A stretch of 64,000 bases of DNA. Source: JACTUA01 sp964551875. Lineage in GTDB: Archaea > Halobacteriota > Methanomicrobia > Methanomicrobiales > JACTUA01. Where the stretch lies: contig CAZKEV010000002.1 of NCBI GenBank assembly GCA_964551875.1, positions 1-64,000 on the forward strand, in the 5' to 3' direction. The position numbers were made by a program, and so were the translations under genes. Positions 23,583 through 32,302 of this stretch are shown here, in pieces. How positions within the stretch are numbered: the first letter of the stretch is position 1; each line of letters starts with the position of its first letter. The notes under the pieces were generated by a model, which made no database searches, had not been told where the DNA came from, and saw only the letters and a list, made by a program, of their open reading frames with translations.

Positions 23583-26579
23583 ATGGCTACCGGAAACTCC
23601 CTTTTTCTCTCCCTGAACCAGAACACGGTCTACTCGGACCTCTCCGTGGACTTCGCAACCGGCATCTTCACCATGGGCGGGGACATTACCATGGCCGGGG
23701 CGGACTCCGTCACCTACCTCGCGGACTCCATCAAGGACACGGACATCGACTGGGCTCCTGAAGGCGCAGTTCCGGGTGCCGGACAGGTCTCCGGGGTGGA
23801 TGTGCCGATTCAGGACGTCGGAAACTGGTTCGGAACAGACAACGTGGAGGCGGCCCTGCAAGAACTCGGGGCGGATGTCGATTCCCTGCAATCCGGCCTC
23901 GTCATCAAGGACAACGTCTGGACATCGGTAGGTCCGACCTTCGACGACACGGACGGCTTGCGCCAGACCCAGGCGGTCCTCCTCACCGGGAACGTCGCGG
24001 CGGGGGAGAAGTTCTACATCGACGACAACGTGGCGTTGACCGAGACGTACACGGCGACCGCCGGGGCACCCGGAGCGTTCCAGTTCCAGGTCGGAGCCAC
24101 GATCAACGCAACGGTGGCAAACCTGGTCGCCTCGATCAACGCCAACTCGGCCCTGGCGAAGGCCGAGTATTCGCTGGTGGACGACATCCACGCGACGACC
24201 TACCTGATCGGGATCGGGGCGCAGGACTTCCTGACGGGGATCTACACGTGGGCTGCGACTGCCGGTGGGGCCGTCTGGACGAACGGCCAGCCCAAGTACA
24301 GCAAGGACGGAACCGACATCGCTGCACACTTCACGAACCTGGCGAACGTCGATCCGGCGGCCACGAACTTCCAGGCGGGCGTCGCGGCAGCGGGCATCGC
24401 AACCGGATGGACTTACGTGGTCAGGGCGGGAGCCCAATCTGCCGCGTGGCTCACCTACAACCAGACCACCGATCACTGGACCGAGTCCAGCCCGCACCGG
24501 ACCCCCGGGTTCCAGGCCGGGAAGGGCATCGACATCGACACGAACACGTCGCCGTGGACCATCTCGGTGGACATCCTCGACGTCGATTCCACGGGCGGGG
24601 CGAACGGAGAAGTGCTCACGGCGGACGGGGCGGGAGGCGTGGACTGGATAGCTCCTGGCGTTCCTGCCACGCCCACCCTCCAGGAAGCCTACGACGCTTC
24701 TTCCCCTCCGACCATCACCCTCGACGCGAGCGGCGATCTCCTCATCAACCTGAACAGCGCAACGGCTGGCGATGCGTTCAAGGTAGCATCCAGTGCCGGA
24801 GGCGCGGACGGCCTCACGCTGACCTCGACCGGGGCGGACGCGATGAGCATGGTCGCCGACACGACAACCACGGCGCTCAGCTCGTCGAGCACCACGGACA
24901 TCGACGCGGCGGGAACCATGTCCTTCAACGTCACGGGCGGGAATATCCTGAACATTCAGAGCGACGCGGCTGCTGCGAGCGTCAATGTGGGCACGGGTGC
25001 GGCGGTCATCGCGCTCAACGCCGGAAGCAGCAACGGCGCGTCTTCCACGAGCATCCACTCGGGGACAGGGGGGGCGAACTTCGCCACGGATGCGAACGCG
25101 CACACCACGACGGTCGGAAGCGGGAACACCACCTCCACCACCACCCTCGACTCCGGAACCGGGGGAACGAACATCGGCACGACAGCGAACGCCCACGAGG
25201 TCACCATCGGAAGCGCCACGGGAGCATCCGGGATCACGGCGAACATGGGAACGGGGGGAGTGGACATCGGGACGAACGCCGTTGCCGGAACCATCACGGT
25301 GGGCAACTCCACCGGAGCGACCTCGATCGTCGCGGAAGTCGGGACCGGGAACCTGGATCTCGGCGTCAATGCGGTCGCGCACGAAGTCCGCATCGGAAGC
25401 GCCACGGGTGCCGCTGGTGTCACCGTGAACACGGGCACCGGAGGCATCGACATCGGAACGAACGGGGTGGCCGCGACCATCATCATCGGCAACAACACAG
25501 GGGCAACCGCCCTGAATCTGGAGACGGGGTCGGGCGGGCTCAACGTGGATTCCGACGGGAACAGCGCCATGACGTTCGCCGGAACCCTGGACGTCGACAC
25601 GACGGGGACGGTCAACCTCCAGACGTCGAGCGGAACAGCGAGCCTCTTCACCGACGCCGTAGCGACGACACTCACGCTCGGCAACGGCACGGGCGCGACC
25701 ACGGTGACGCTCGACACGGGCACGGGCGGGGTGAACGTCGGAACCAACGCGACGGCGCACGAGGTGTCCATCGGTAGCGGGACCGGGGCCTCCGGGGTCA
25801 CGATGAACACGGGCACAGGCGGGGTCGACATCGCTACCAACGCGGTGGCTGCGAAGGTCACGATCGGAAACGCCACGGGGGCAACGGAAGTGCAGGTGGA
25901 CACAGGAAGCGGCGGATTCGATGCGAACGTGGGCGGGGACACCGACATCAACTCCACGGGAACGACCACCATCACGAACGGGACTGGCGACCTCAAGCTG
26001 GAGAACAACGCGGCAGGGGCCGGAAGCGACATCATCTTCGAGTTGGGTGGGTCGGCAGGAGCCGAGAAGGTTCTGTTCAACGATGCCACATCGGCCACGA
26101 AAGCCTCGGTGGACTCGGACGGAAACAGCACATTCCTGGGGTCGGTGACGATCGGGGCTCTCGGGGAGTTCCGCATGACCGACAGAGGCCCCATGACGCT
26201 GGTGACGTCCACGAGCGGGTCGATCAAGGGGGAAGGGTGCAAGCTCACGGGCAACTTCACGGTGACGAAGACCCCCGGGCAGACCGGCGAGCAGGACAAG
26301 GTGAACGGGGTCTTCCTCGCGACCGAGGCCGCAGGGCCGACCTGGATGTACCTCTCCGGGTCCATGCCGGAGATCAAGTGGAACGACCTCGCGGCCCCGA
26401 CGGTCGGGATGCCCTTCGCCCCCGACGGCCTCGGCGGGTTCGTCAAGTACACCACCTTCGGTACGGCGGGGAAGAAGCTCCAGTATTGCGGGGTCGTCGC
26501 CAGCATCGCCGGGTACGTCAACCCCGGAGACCTGGTCTCGGCCTTCTTCAACCCGGACAACATGGGAACCTTGCTGTAG
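23583..26579 (+). CDS. large repeat tail fibre
   Basis: 998 aa. ATG after GAGGAT. Residues about 70-110 include NVEAALQELGADVDSLQSGL, a common phage fibre head motif. From about residue 460 the protein is built of 31-residue repeats with consensus GTGG-hydrophobic-IGTN..AHEVTIG..TGA (about nine copies, 25061-25903), giving a long beta-helical or beta-prism shaft. A C-terminal domain of about 200 residues (FNDATSATKASVDSDGNSTFLGSV, then LKLENN) probably forms the tip or a trimerisation unit. Strongly Gly/Thr/Ala-rich. The length and repeats suggest a major long fibre. Confidence 0.82.
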   Translation: MATGNSLFLSLNQNTVYSDLSVDFATGIFTMGGDITMAGADSVTYLADSIKDTDIDWAPEGAVPGAGQVSGVDVPIQDVGNWFGTDNVEAALQELGADVDSLQSGLVIKDNVWTSVGPTFDDTDGLRQTQAVLLTGNVAAGEKFYIDDNVALTETYTATAGAPGAFQFQVGATINATVANLVASINANSALAKAEYSLVDDIHATTYLIGIGAQDFLTGIYTWAATAGGAVWTNGQPKYSKDGTDIAAHFTNLANVDPAATNFQAGVAAAGIATGWTYVVRAGAQSAAWLTYNQTTDHWTESSPHRTPGFQAGKGIDIDTNTSPWTISVDILDVDSTGGANGEVLTADGAGGVDWIAPGVPATPTLQEAYDASSPPTITLDASGDLLINLNSATAGDAFKVASSAGGADGLTLTSTGADAMSMVADTTTTALSSSSTTDIDAAGTMSFNVTGGNILNIQSDAAAASVNVGTGAAVIALNAGSSNGASSTSIHSGTGGANFATDANAHTTTVGSGNTTSTTTLDSGTGGTNIGTTANAHEVTIGSATGASGITANMGTGGVDIGTNAVAGTITVGNSTGATSIVAEVGTGNLDLGVNAVAHEVRIGSATGAAGVTVNTGTGGIDIGTNGVAATIIIGNNTGATALNLETGSGGLNVDSDGNSAMTFAGTLDVDTTGTVNLQTSSGTASLFTDAVATTLTLGNGTGATTVTLDTGTGGVNVGTNATAHEVSIGSGTGASGVTMNTGTGGVDIATNAVAAKVTIGNATGATEVQVDTGSGGFDANVGGDTDINSTGTTTITNGTGDLKLENNAAGAGSDIIFELGGSAGAEKVLFNDATSATKASVDSDGNSTFLGSVTIGALGEFRMTDRGPMTLVTSTSGSIKGEGCKLTGNFTVTKTPGQTGEQDKVNGVFLATEAAGPTWMYLSGSMPEIKWNDLAAPTVGMPFAPDGLGGFVKYTTFGTAGKKLQYCGVVASIAGYVNPGDLVSAFFNPDNMGTLL
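25061..25903 (+). repeat. 93-bp (31-residue) tandem coding repeats in the fibre shaft
   Basis: Nine consecutive units, each starting GTGG or a variant (GTGN, GSGG, SSGT) and mostly 31 codons long; one unit is 33 codons (GSGGLNVDSDGNSAM). A weaker unit precedes them (about 24970-25060). The DNA copies have diverged, so this is an old array. Confidence 0.85.
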
Positions 26580-26599
26580 TCGAGAACGGTTCAGAGGCC

Positions 26600-26622
26600 G
26601 GGGGCTCGGTGAGCCCCCCTTT
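26600..26622 (+). terminator. GC hairpin with short T run after the repeat fibre
   Basis: GGGGGCTC-GGT-GAGCCCCC followed by CTTT. The stem is strong but the T run is short; it may be a partial terminator or an mRNA 3' protection element. Confidence 0.5.
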
Positions 26623-26636
26623 CGGAGGACGGGTGA

Positions 26637-27179
26637 ATGTCCAAGCACACGAAGATGGGAAGGGCGGCGGTGCCGCCGCCGCAGTCCAGGGGCGTGGGTC
26701 CGAGGCTCCTTCCTCCGGGGACGGTCTCTCCGGGGACGGTGCGCCAGGAGCTCGGGGACGTGGATGCGCTCAAGTACCGCCTCGCGATCCAGAAGGACAA
26801 CAATCTCAAGGAGAAGCTGAAGTACATCGAGGGGCAGAAGGCCCTTCTCGCCAAGGACGAGGAGAACATCAAGCTGCGGATCGAACTCGTCCGCATGGAG
26901 AACCGCAGGGACATCGGGCACCTGGACATCCAACAGGGCGACAGCCTGGCCGAGGAGAACGGGAAGTTCTACATCATCCGGGCTCCGAGGCAGGGTCCGA
27001 TCCCTCAGATCAAGACGCCTCCTCTCAAGGCGGGACCGGACAAGCCGAAGCCCCCGGCGGAGCCTCCTGCGGAGGTGCCCCCGGCGAATCCCGAGGGGGA
27101 GGAGGAAGAGGGGGAAGAGGACGAGGAGGAGGGGGCCACGGAGGGGAACGGAGCGGAAGCCTCCCCGGAGAAAGAGTGA
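26637..27179 (+). CDS. coiled-coil protein with Pro/Glu-rich tail in the fibre cassette
   Basis: 180 aa, ATG after GGAGGACGGGTG. N-terminal Pro-rich segment, a central coiled coil (about 40-95, LAIQKDNNLKEKLKYIEGQKA), and a C-terminal tail of Pro then Glu (PPAEPPAEVPPANPEGEEEE). Not recognised. It might be a fibre assembly chaperone or a hinge protein. A strong terminator follows. Confidence 0.6.
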   Translation: MSKHTKMGRAAVPPPQSRGVGPRLLPPGTVSPGTVRQELGDVDALKYRLAIQKDNNLKEKLKYIEGQKALLAKDEENIKLRIELVRMENRRDIGHLDIQQGDSLAEENGKFYIIRAPRQGPIPQIKTPPLKAGPDKPKPPAEPPAEVPPANPEGEEEEGEEDEEEGATEGNGAEASPEKE

Positions 27180-27191
27180 ACGCGGCAACCA

Positions 27192-27236
27192 GACCGGCGG
27201 GCGTTCTCCATTCGGGGGGACGCCCCCGGTCTTTTC
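27192..27236 (+). terminator. intrinsic terminator in the fibre cassette
   Basis: Arms GACCGG-C-GGGCGT (27192-27204) and ACGCCC-CCGGTC (27220-27231), 12 pairs with one bulged base, followed by TTTT. It separates the first fibre unit from the next fibre gene. Confidence 0.85.
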
Positions 27237-27252
27237 ATTTCAGGGGTGACCT

Positions 27253-28920
27253 ATGGGCGTCGCCCTAATCAACAATGCGCTCGAAGTCGAGGGGAACAAT
27301 TCAGGAAACAGGTTCGCGGGCACGGAGTATTTCACCAGCCTTGACGCTTCCACCAGCGTGACGGTCGGGACTCTCGTCGTCACCAACACCAGGATCAATC
27401 CGGGGGTCCAGGGCACACTCGACATCGGCACGACGACGAAGCCCGCCGCTGGCATCAACGGGAACGACATCACCATCACATCCCAGCCGGGTAGCGACTA
27501 CAGCGGAGGGCTCGGCCCTGGGCTCGGGGGGGACTCCACCCTGAAGGGCGGGACGGGCGGGCTCGGGGACGCCATCATCGTCCCGAGCGCCGACGGGGGC
27601 GACGTCTACGTCGAGGGGGGACCAGCGGGGGCGAACCTCGGCGGAGGGGTGGGGGCAGATGGAAATATCAACCTCGGGCTGAACGACACCTCGGCGATCA
27701 TCATCGGCTCCATCCACATGCTCTGGAACGTGGATGGGGGTGGGAACATCGGGTACGACGGATCCACAAACTACAGGCCCGACCGTATCCGAGCGAAGAC
27801 CTCGGTCTCGGCGGGCGATTCCATTACCCTGAAGGGGGACCGCCTTTCCGTGTCGGGAGGGACGGGAGACCCCGGCACCCTGGTCGCTGGCGACCTCTGG
27901 TACAGGACGGACCTCGGGAAGTTCAAGTTCCGCAACGCCACAACCGCCGTGGAGCTGCTGGACGCCTCGACGGCAATCGCCAACCCCGGCACGAAGGCAA
28001 ACAATGACATCCTCCAGTACAAGTCCGGCACGACGACGTGGGACGCGGTCGGAGGGGCGTCGGGCGACCCCGTCCTCGGTACGCTCTACACATCGGCCCT
28101 CACGATCGTCGGGACTACCAATACTGCCCCCCTCTTGTGGAATTCAGATAATCAGAATGACATCGGGGCGAGCGGGGCAACGAGGCCGAGGACGATCTAC
28201 GCCGGAACGTCGATCTACCAGGGGTCGAACCAAGTCCTTGACGCTGGAACGGCCCACGCCGGAGACGTCACCGGGACCAACGGGGCGACCGTGGTCGCCA
28301 GGATTCAGGGGGACGCGGTCTCCACGACGAACCCTTCCAACAATCAGGGGCTCGTGTGGACCGGGAGCGAGTATGCCCCCAAGAGCCATGCGTGGTTCCC
28401 GGTCGCCTCGCAGGCGGTGAACGCGACATCCGTCACTGTCGACTCTCTGGCGGGTGGAACCCACTACGCCTACGAGATCATCCTCCACGGATACTGGGCT
28501 GCTACTGGCTCCCAGAAGTACGTCTACCTGACCCCTCGCACCTCGGGCGGCGACCAGACGGGGAACCAGTATTCGCACAGGCACTATGCCGGGGTGGAGC
28601 CTGGTGTCGGATCTGTCCACTCGATCACCAGCATCGCGAGTCGGCTCATCCTGCACATGAACGACTGGAACCACTCGCAGGACATCTTCGTCCACGCCCA
28701 CTTCTTCGCGGCGACCGGGACTTACAACAGGCGCTTGATCTCCCATACTGTGAAGGAAGAGGCCGGGAAGACTGGTGCTGGGGAGCAGGGTAAGTTCCTG
28801 GAGGCCATGTACCACGGCGTGTGGCGGGATACGAGCAGCGCGATCACCGGCCTGAAGATCGACTTCAACGGGGCGACCTTTGTTGGCTACTTGCAGATCA
28901 ACGCGCTGAGGATCGCGTAG
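27253..28920 (+). CDS. tail fibre protein
   Basis: 555 aa with AGGGGTGACCT ahead of the ATG. Beta-rich, Gly/Thr/Asn-rich shaft. Elements such as NIGYDGSTNYRPDRIRAKTSVSA and DIGASGATRPRTIYAGTSI repeat about 130-150 residues apart, a pattern of fibre registers in which the lattice or particle state is echoed. The end is a globular domain of about 150 aa (ATSVTVDSLAGGTHYAYEI) with His and aromatic residues, likely a receptor-binding tip. No catalytic motif. Confidence 0.8.
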   Translation: MGVALINNALEVEGNNSGNRFAGTEYFTSLDASTSVTVGTLVVTNTRINPGVQGTLDIGTTTKPAAGINGNDITITSQPGSDYSGGLGPGLGGDSTLKGGTGGLGDAIIVPSADGGDVYVEGGPAGANLGGGVGADGNINLGLNDTSAIIIGSIHMLWNVDGGGNIGYDGSTNYRPDRIRAKTSVSAGDSITLKGDRLSVSGGTGDPGTLVAGDLWYRTDLGKFKFRNATTAVELLDASTAIANPGTKANNDILQYKSGTTTWDAVGGASGDPVLGTLYTSALTIVGTTNTAPLLWNSDNQNDIGASGATRPRTIYAGTSIYQGSNQVLDAGTAHAGDVTGTNGATVVARIQGDAVSTTNPSNNQGLVWTGSEYAPKSHAWFPVASQAVNATSVTVDSLAGGTHYAYEIILHGYWAATGSQKYVYLTPRTSGGDQTGNQYSHRHYAGVEPGVGSVHSITSIASRLILHMNDWNHSQDIFVHAHFFAATGTYNRRLISHTVKEEAGKTGAGEQGKFLEAMYHGVWRDTSSAITGLKIDFNGATFVGYLQINALRIA

Positions 28921-28929
28921 GAGACATCG

Positions 28930-29091
28930 ATGGCTGAGAGCGACCAGACCATGCTCCTCCCGTTCAAGATCGTCTTCTCGGAGACGGACCCCACGGCGGT
29001 CCTCTACATCCTGTTCAAGGACACGACCAACGGCAAGAAGTACAATCTCCAGGTGACGAACGGGGCCGTCGAGGTTGTCGAGGTGGTGTAG
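28930..29091 (+). CDS. small 53-aa fibre-cassette protein
   Basis: Short gene starting with ATG 9 bases after the previous stop (GGAGACATCG gives a weak ribosome site). The product MAESDQTMLLPFKIVF... is acidic and beta-like. The stop lies 2 bases before the GTG of the next gene. Tight packing and a clean reading frame support it; function unknown. Confidence 0.6.
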   Translation: MAESDQTMLLPFKIVFSETDPTAVLYILFKDTTNGKKYNLQVTNGAVEVVEVV

Positions 29092-29092
29092 G

Positions 29093-29707
29093 GTGGGAGA
29101 GCCGAACCCCAAGCTGAAGCCCGTCGAGGAGAGGGTCGCAGAGATCCTCATGGGGCCTCCAAAGGATGTCTACGACGCCGCCAAGAACGTGAAGGGCCGG
29201 TGGAGGGACGTCGTCACCCGAAGGATGCCCGACGGGACAGAGGAGGTGGTCGAGGACACGGGGTGGAAGAGCAACATGATCGTCCAGGGGATGCCCAAGC
29301 TCCTGGCTGGTCTGATGCGAAACGAGTCGACGTACATCGGGGGGATTCTCCAACACGCGATCGGCAATGGAAATCCAGCCTGGGATATTCCGGGACCCCC
29401 GACCCCGGCGTACAACTCGACACAGCTCGTGGCGGAGTACTTCCGCAAGCCTCCGACCTCGATTTCCTACCTGGATCCCCTGGGGCTTCCTTCCCCCGTC
29501 ATCACGGGGTCCATCCTCATCCAGACGGTGTTCGATTACGGCGAGGCCAACGGGATGGCCGGGGAGTACATCCGGGAGCAGGGCCTTTTCGGCGGCACGG
29601 CGACTGGGGTGGGCAACTCTGGTATCATGGCGAATCTGATTTACCACGTTGCCAAGTGGAAAGACAGCAACGTCAAGATCACAAGGTACATCAACATCAT
29701 CTTTTGA
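29093..29707 (+). CDS. fibre-cassette tail protein
   Basis: 204 aa from a GTG at 29093; a later ATG (MGPPKDVYD) is possible. The stretch EDTGWKSNMIVQGMPKLLAGLM is a segment repeatedly found in phage tail-fibre-region proteins. The C-terminus is rich in Gly and Asn (GLFGGTATGVGNSGIMANLI). Likely a structural protein at the fibre-baseplate interface; not recognised further. Confidence 0.65.
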   Translation: MGEPNPKLKPVEERVAEILMGPPKDVYDAAKNVKGRWRDVVTRRMPDGTEEVVEDTGWKSNMIVQGMPKLLAGLMRNESTYIGGILQHAIGNGNPAWDIPGPPTPAYNSTQLVAEYFRKPPTSISYLDPLGLPSPVITGSILIQTVFDYGEANGMAGEYIREQGLFGGTATGVGNSGIMANLIYHVAKWKDSNVKITRYINIIF

Positions 29708-29708
29708 C

Positions 29709-29723
29709 CGCAAACGCTTTGCG
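29709..29723. repeat. palindrome copy B, CGCAAA-CGC-TTTGCG
   Basis: Perfect 6-bp arms in the 44-base gap before the 846-aa gene, followed by AAAAG. Same element on the opposite strand as copy A and identical to that at 58233. Confidence 0.8.
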
Positions 29724-29751
29724 AAAAGCCGAGTGAGTGGCGGGGGTATCG

Positions 29752-32292
29752 ATGGGCCAGAACACCGCAATCATCACCAGGGACATGTACGACGAGGCGA
29801 AACGATACGTCCTCACGGTGCTTCAGGCAGGGGTTCCCCTCGTCGACGCCGACTACAACGACCAGATGGTGTCCCTTTTCACCCAGCTTCGCCGGGTCGT
29901 CCAGACGGGCATCGGCGACGGGGCGGTCGGGGACGCTTTCCTGATCCAGCAGTACCTCCCTAACCCGGTGAACAACTTCCGGATCACGGGCGGGATCACC
30001 CCCGTCACCGCTAACATCACCATCGACGCCACGCCGAAGGTGACGGCCCTCCCCCAGCCGGGGCCGGAGGGGCTGTTTGACAAGGGGCACAACGCCCAAC
30101 TTGAGGCGGACGAGACCTTCCTGGTGGGAACGGAGACGCTTCCGACGTCCACGGGGGCCTCGGCGACGGCCTTCCCGAACGACACCCTGAATGATTCGGC
30201 GGCCCAGTTTGTTCCCGCCTCCTTGGTGGGGCTCATCCTGGTCCCGGACATCACGGTGCCTGCGAACCAGTACCCCATCGTCGCCAACACGGGGAACACC
30301 ATTCAGGCCAACGGCACGATGGTCTTCACCCCCGGCCAGAGCTACCGCGTCCTTCTGACGACGCCTGCCGTGAACCGGAAGGACTTGGTGTACCTGGACG
30401 TCTACCTGGACGAAATCAATTCGACGGAGGACACGGACCTCAAGCATCAAATCGACTCCATGCTCATCACGGCGATGCTGAGGAAGAAAATCGTCCAGAC
30501 GGTCCTCGTCCAGGAGGGGGTCGCTCTCCCCATGACGATTCCGACCGGGTGGACGGACGCGGACGGCAACCCGCATGTAATCGTCCCCCTGGCCCTCATC
30601 GACCGGCCAGCCGGGAACGCGAACATCACCGACTCGATGATCACGGACCTCCGGAGGAAAATCTTCCGGCTGGACGAGATCGACGACCGCTTCGTGAACG
30701 TGACCGGGGACACCATGACGGGCACCCTGGTCATGCAGGCGAACATCATCATGGCCCCGGGTCGGAAGGTGCTGGGGACGTGCGTGATCGACGCCAACGC
30801 CCTGTGCGAGGACACGGTAGGCCAGAAGCACATGAAGCGGGACTCCCACCTTCTCGGGAGTTTCGACGCGGTTCCGACGTGGAGCCAGGTGAACAATCCG
30901 CTGGACCCGAACCACTTCAAGGTCCACGACAACCGGTACTACGAGAAATCCGTCCTCGACGCGATGATCGGGGCGAACCTCATCTCCAACGGGCTGTTCG
31001 ACGACGGCCTGGTGGGGTGGGAAAACCTGGCCCCGAGACCCCTCTACGGCTACCCCGCCATCGAGGCCGAAAAGATCATCGTGGCGATCAGCCTGTGCGG
31101 GGCGACGTGCGAGGGGGGCTTCTGCTCCTGCCGGTCCCTCCAGGTCTACATCCCGGCGGGGAACCGGATCTGCACGGTCTGCGCCGTGCGGCAGGAGGTC
31201 TGCGGAGGGATCAAGTGCGGCGGGGAGTTCATGCTCATCCACACCCTCTGCGTCACCAAGGGCGAGGAGGCGGTGATCCCCTTCCTGGTGTTCGATCTCT
31301 ACTCCTCCTGCCAGTACGTCGGGACGCGGCGATACCAGATGTGGACCCCATCGCTGGACCAGCCCGACAAGCAGGGAATCGACATCTACGACGGCTTCGT
31401 GCGGATGGAAAAGAAGATCGACCTCCCGAAGTGCGTGGACAACGCGGTGGTGACCCTCTGCTTCCAGGTCATTCCGCTGAAGGTTCTGAATCCTCCCGTT
31501 CCTCCAATCACCTGCGACGAGTGCAGGCAGGGAGCTCCGTTGACCGAGGGGACGGGGGCCATCTGGTTCTGCGTCGAGGATCCGGTGCAGCTCACCCCGT
31601 TCGCCATCTGCCGGAACTTCCCGACCCCGAAGGCGGTGGTGGACGCGATTTTCTTCGATCTCCAGTCGAATCGACCGGGGGTGGCGATCGTCACGATCCT
31701 CGTGGATGCCAACGGGAGAAGGGCCGTACATGCTGACGTGGCTACCGGAGGGCTCGATTCGTTCTTGGTCACCGTGCCCTCCTTCTCGATGCCCGACGGG
31801 CAGGTGGACTGGCAGAACATCATCTCCTGGTGCCAGTATTGGCAGGATCCCCAGCCGTACGACGACAACGCCACGGACAACTGGAAGATCGACAATGTGC
31901 TGGTCGAGGGGTGGAACGACATCGAGGCCCTGTTCGAGCAGCAACTGGCCTACTGCGGGTACCAGGGGGAGCCGGGCCAGCCTCGCTCGATGAATCGAGG
32001 GCCGACGCCGACGCCCCCGGACCCGAATCCACCCTCACCCGCGTGTGAGGTGGGGCCGAATCCCTTCGAGATTTCGGTCTGCGCGGTGCAGATGCGCCGG
32101 ATCAGCGGTCCGGAGGGCGAGATTGACCCAGGGATCGGGTGCAAGACGAACAAGATCCCGGTCATCACGACCGTGCAACTGGACGGTACGGTGAACTTCA
32201 CCCCGGCATTCAACCAAGTGGCGACCGTTCTGGAAGTCCTCGAAGAGGACTGCCTGGTGCAGGAACCCGAGGAGCCGGAAGGGCCGCAGTGA
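29752..32292 (+). CDS. large Cys-rich tail protein with DUF6519/DUF4815-like N-terminus
   Basis: 846 aa; start ATG at 29752. The first 60 residues (ITRDMYDEAKRYVLTVLQAGVPLVDADYN) resemble the N-terminal segment 'F..D..DP.K.Y..VL.QQG.VL.DADWNEQ' of DUF6519/DUF4815 proteins, which occur with contractile tails. The middle is a long beta-rich adhesin. From about residue 585, CDECRQGAPLTEGTGAIWFCVED starts a module with ILVDANGRRAVHADV and DNVLVEGW that is repeated in the next gene. At least 20 Cys in CxxC-like spacings suggest disulphides or metal sites. The end is Pro-rich. Adhesive fibre is the likely role. Confidence 0.7.
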   Translation: MGQNTAIITRDMYDEAKRYVLTVLQAGVPLVDADYNDQMVSLFTQLRRVVQTGIGDGAVGDAFLIQQYLPNPVNNFRITGGITPVTANITIDATPKVTALPQPGPEGLFDKGHNAQLEADETFLVGTETLPTSTGASATAFPNDTLNDSAAQFVPASLVGLILVPDITVPANQYPIVANTGNTIQANGTMVFTPGQSYRVLLTTPAVNRKDLVYLDVYLDEINSTEDTDLKHQIDSMLITAMLRKKIVQTVLVQEGVALPMTIPTGWTDADGNPHVIVPLALIDRPAGNANITDSMITDLRRKIFRLDEIDDRFVNVTGDTMTGTLVMQANIIMAPGRKVLGTCVIDANALCEDTVGQKHMKRDSHLLGSFDAVPTWSQVNNPLDPNHFKVHDNRYYEKSVLDAMIGANLISNGLFDDGLVGWENLAPRPLYGYPAIEAEKIIVAISLCGATCEGGFCSCRSLQVYIPAGNRICTVCAVRQEVCGGIKCGGEFMLIHTLCVTKGEEAVIPFLVFDLYSSCQYVGTRRYQMWTPSLDQPDKQGIDIYDGFVRMEKKIDLPKCVDNAVVTLCFQVIPLKVLNPPVPPITCDECRQGAPLTEGTGAIWFCVEDPVQLTPFAICRNFPTPKAVVDAIFFDLQSNRPGVAIVTILVDANGRRAVHADVATGGLDSFLVTVPSFSMPDGQVDWQNIISWCQYWQDPQPYDDNATDNWKIDNVLVEGWNDIEALFEQQLAYCGYQGEPGQPRSMNRGPTPTPPDPNPPSPACEVGPNPFEISVCAVQMRRISGPEGEIDPGIGCKTNKIPVITTVQLDGTVNFTPAFNQVATVLEVLEEDCLVQEPEEPEGPQ

Positions 32293-32302
32293 GAGGTGGA
32301 CG

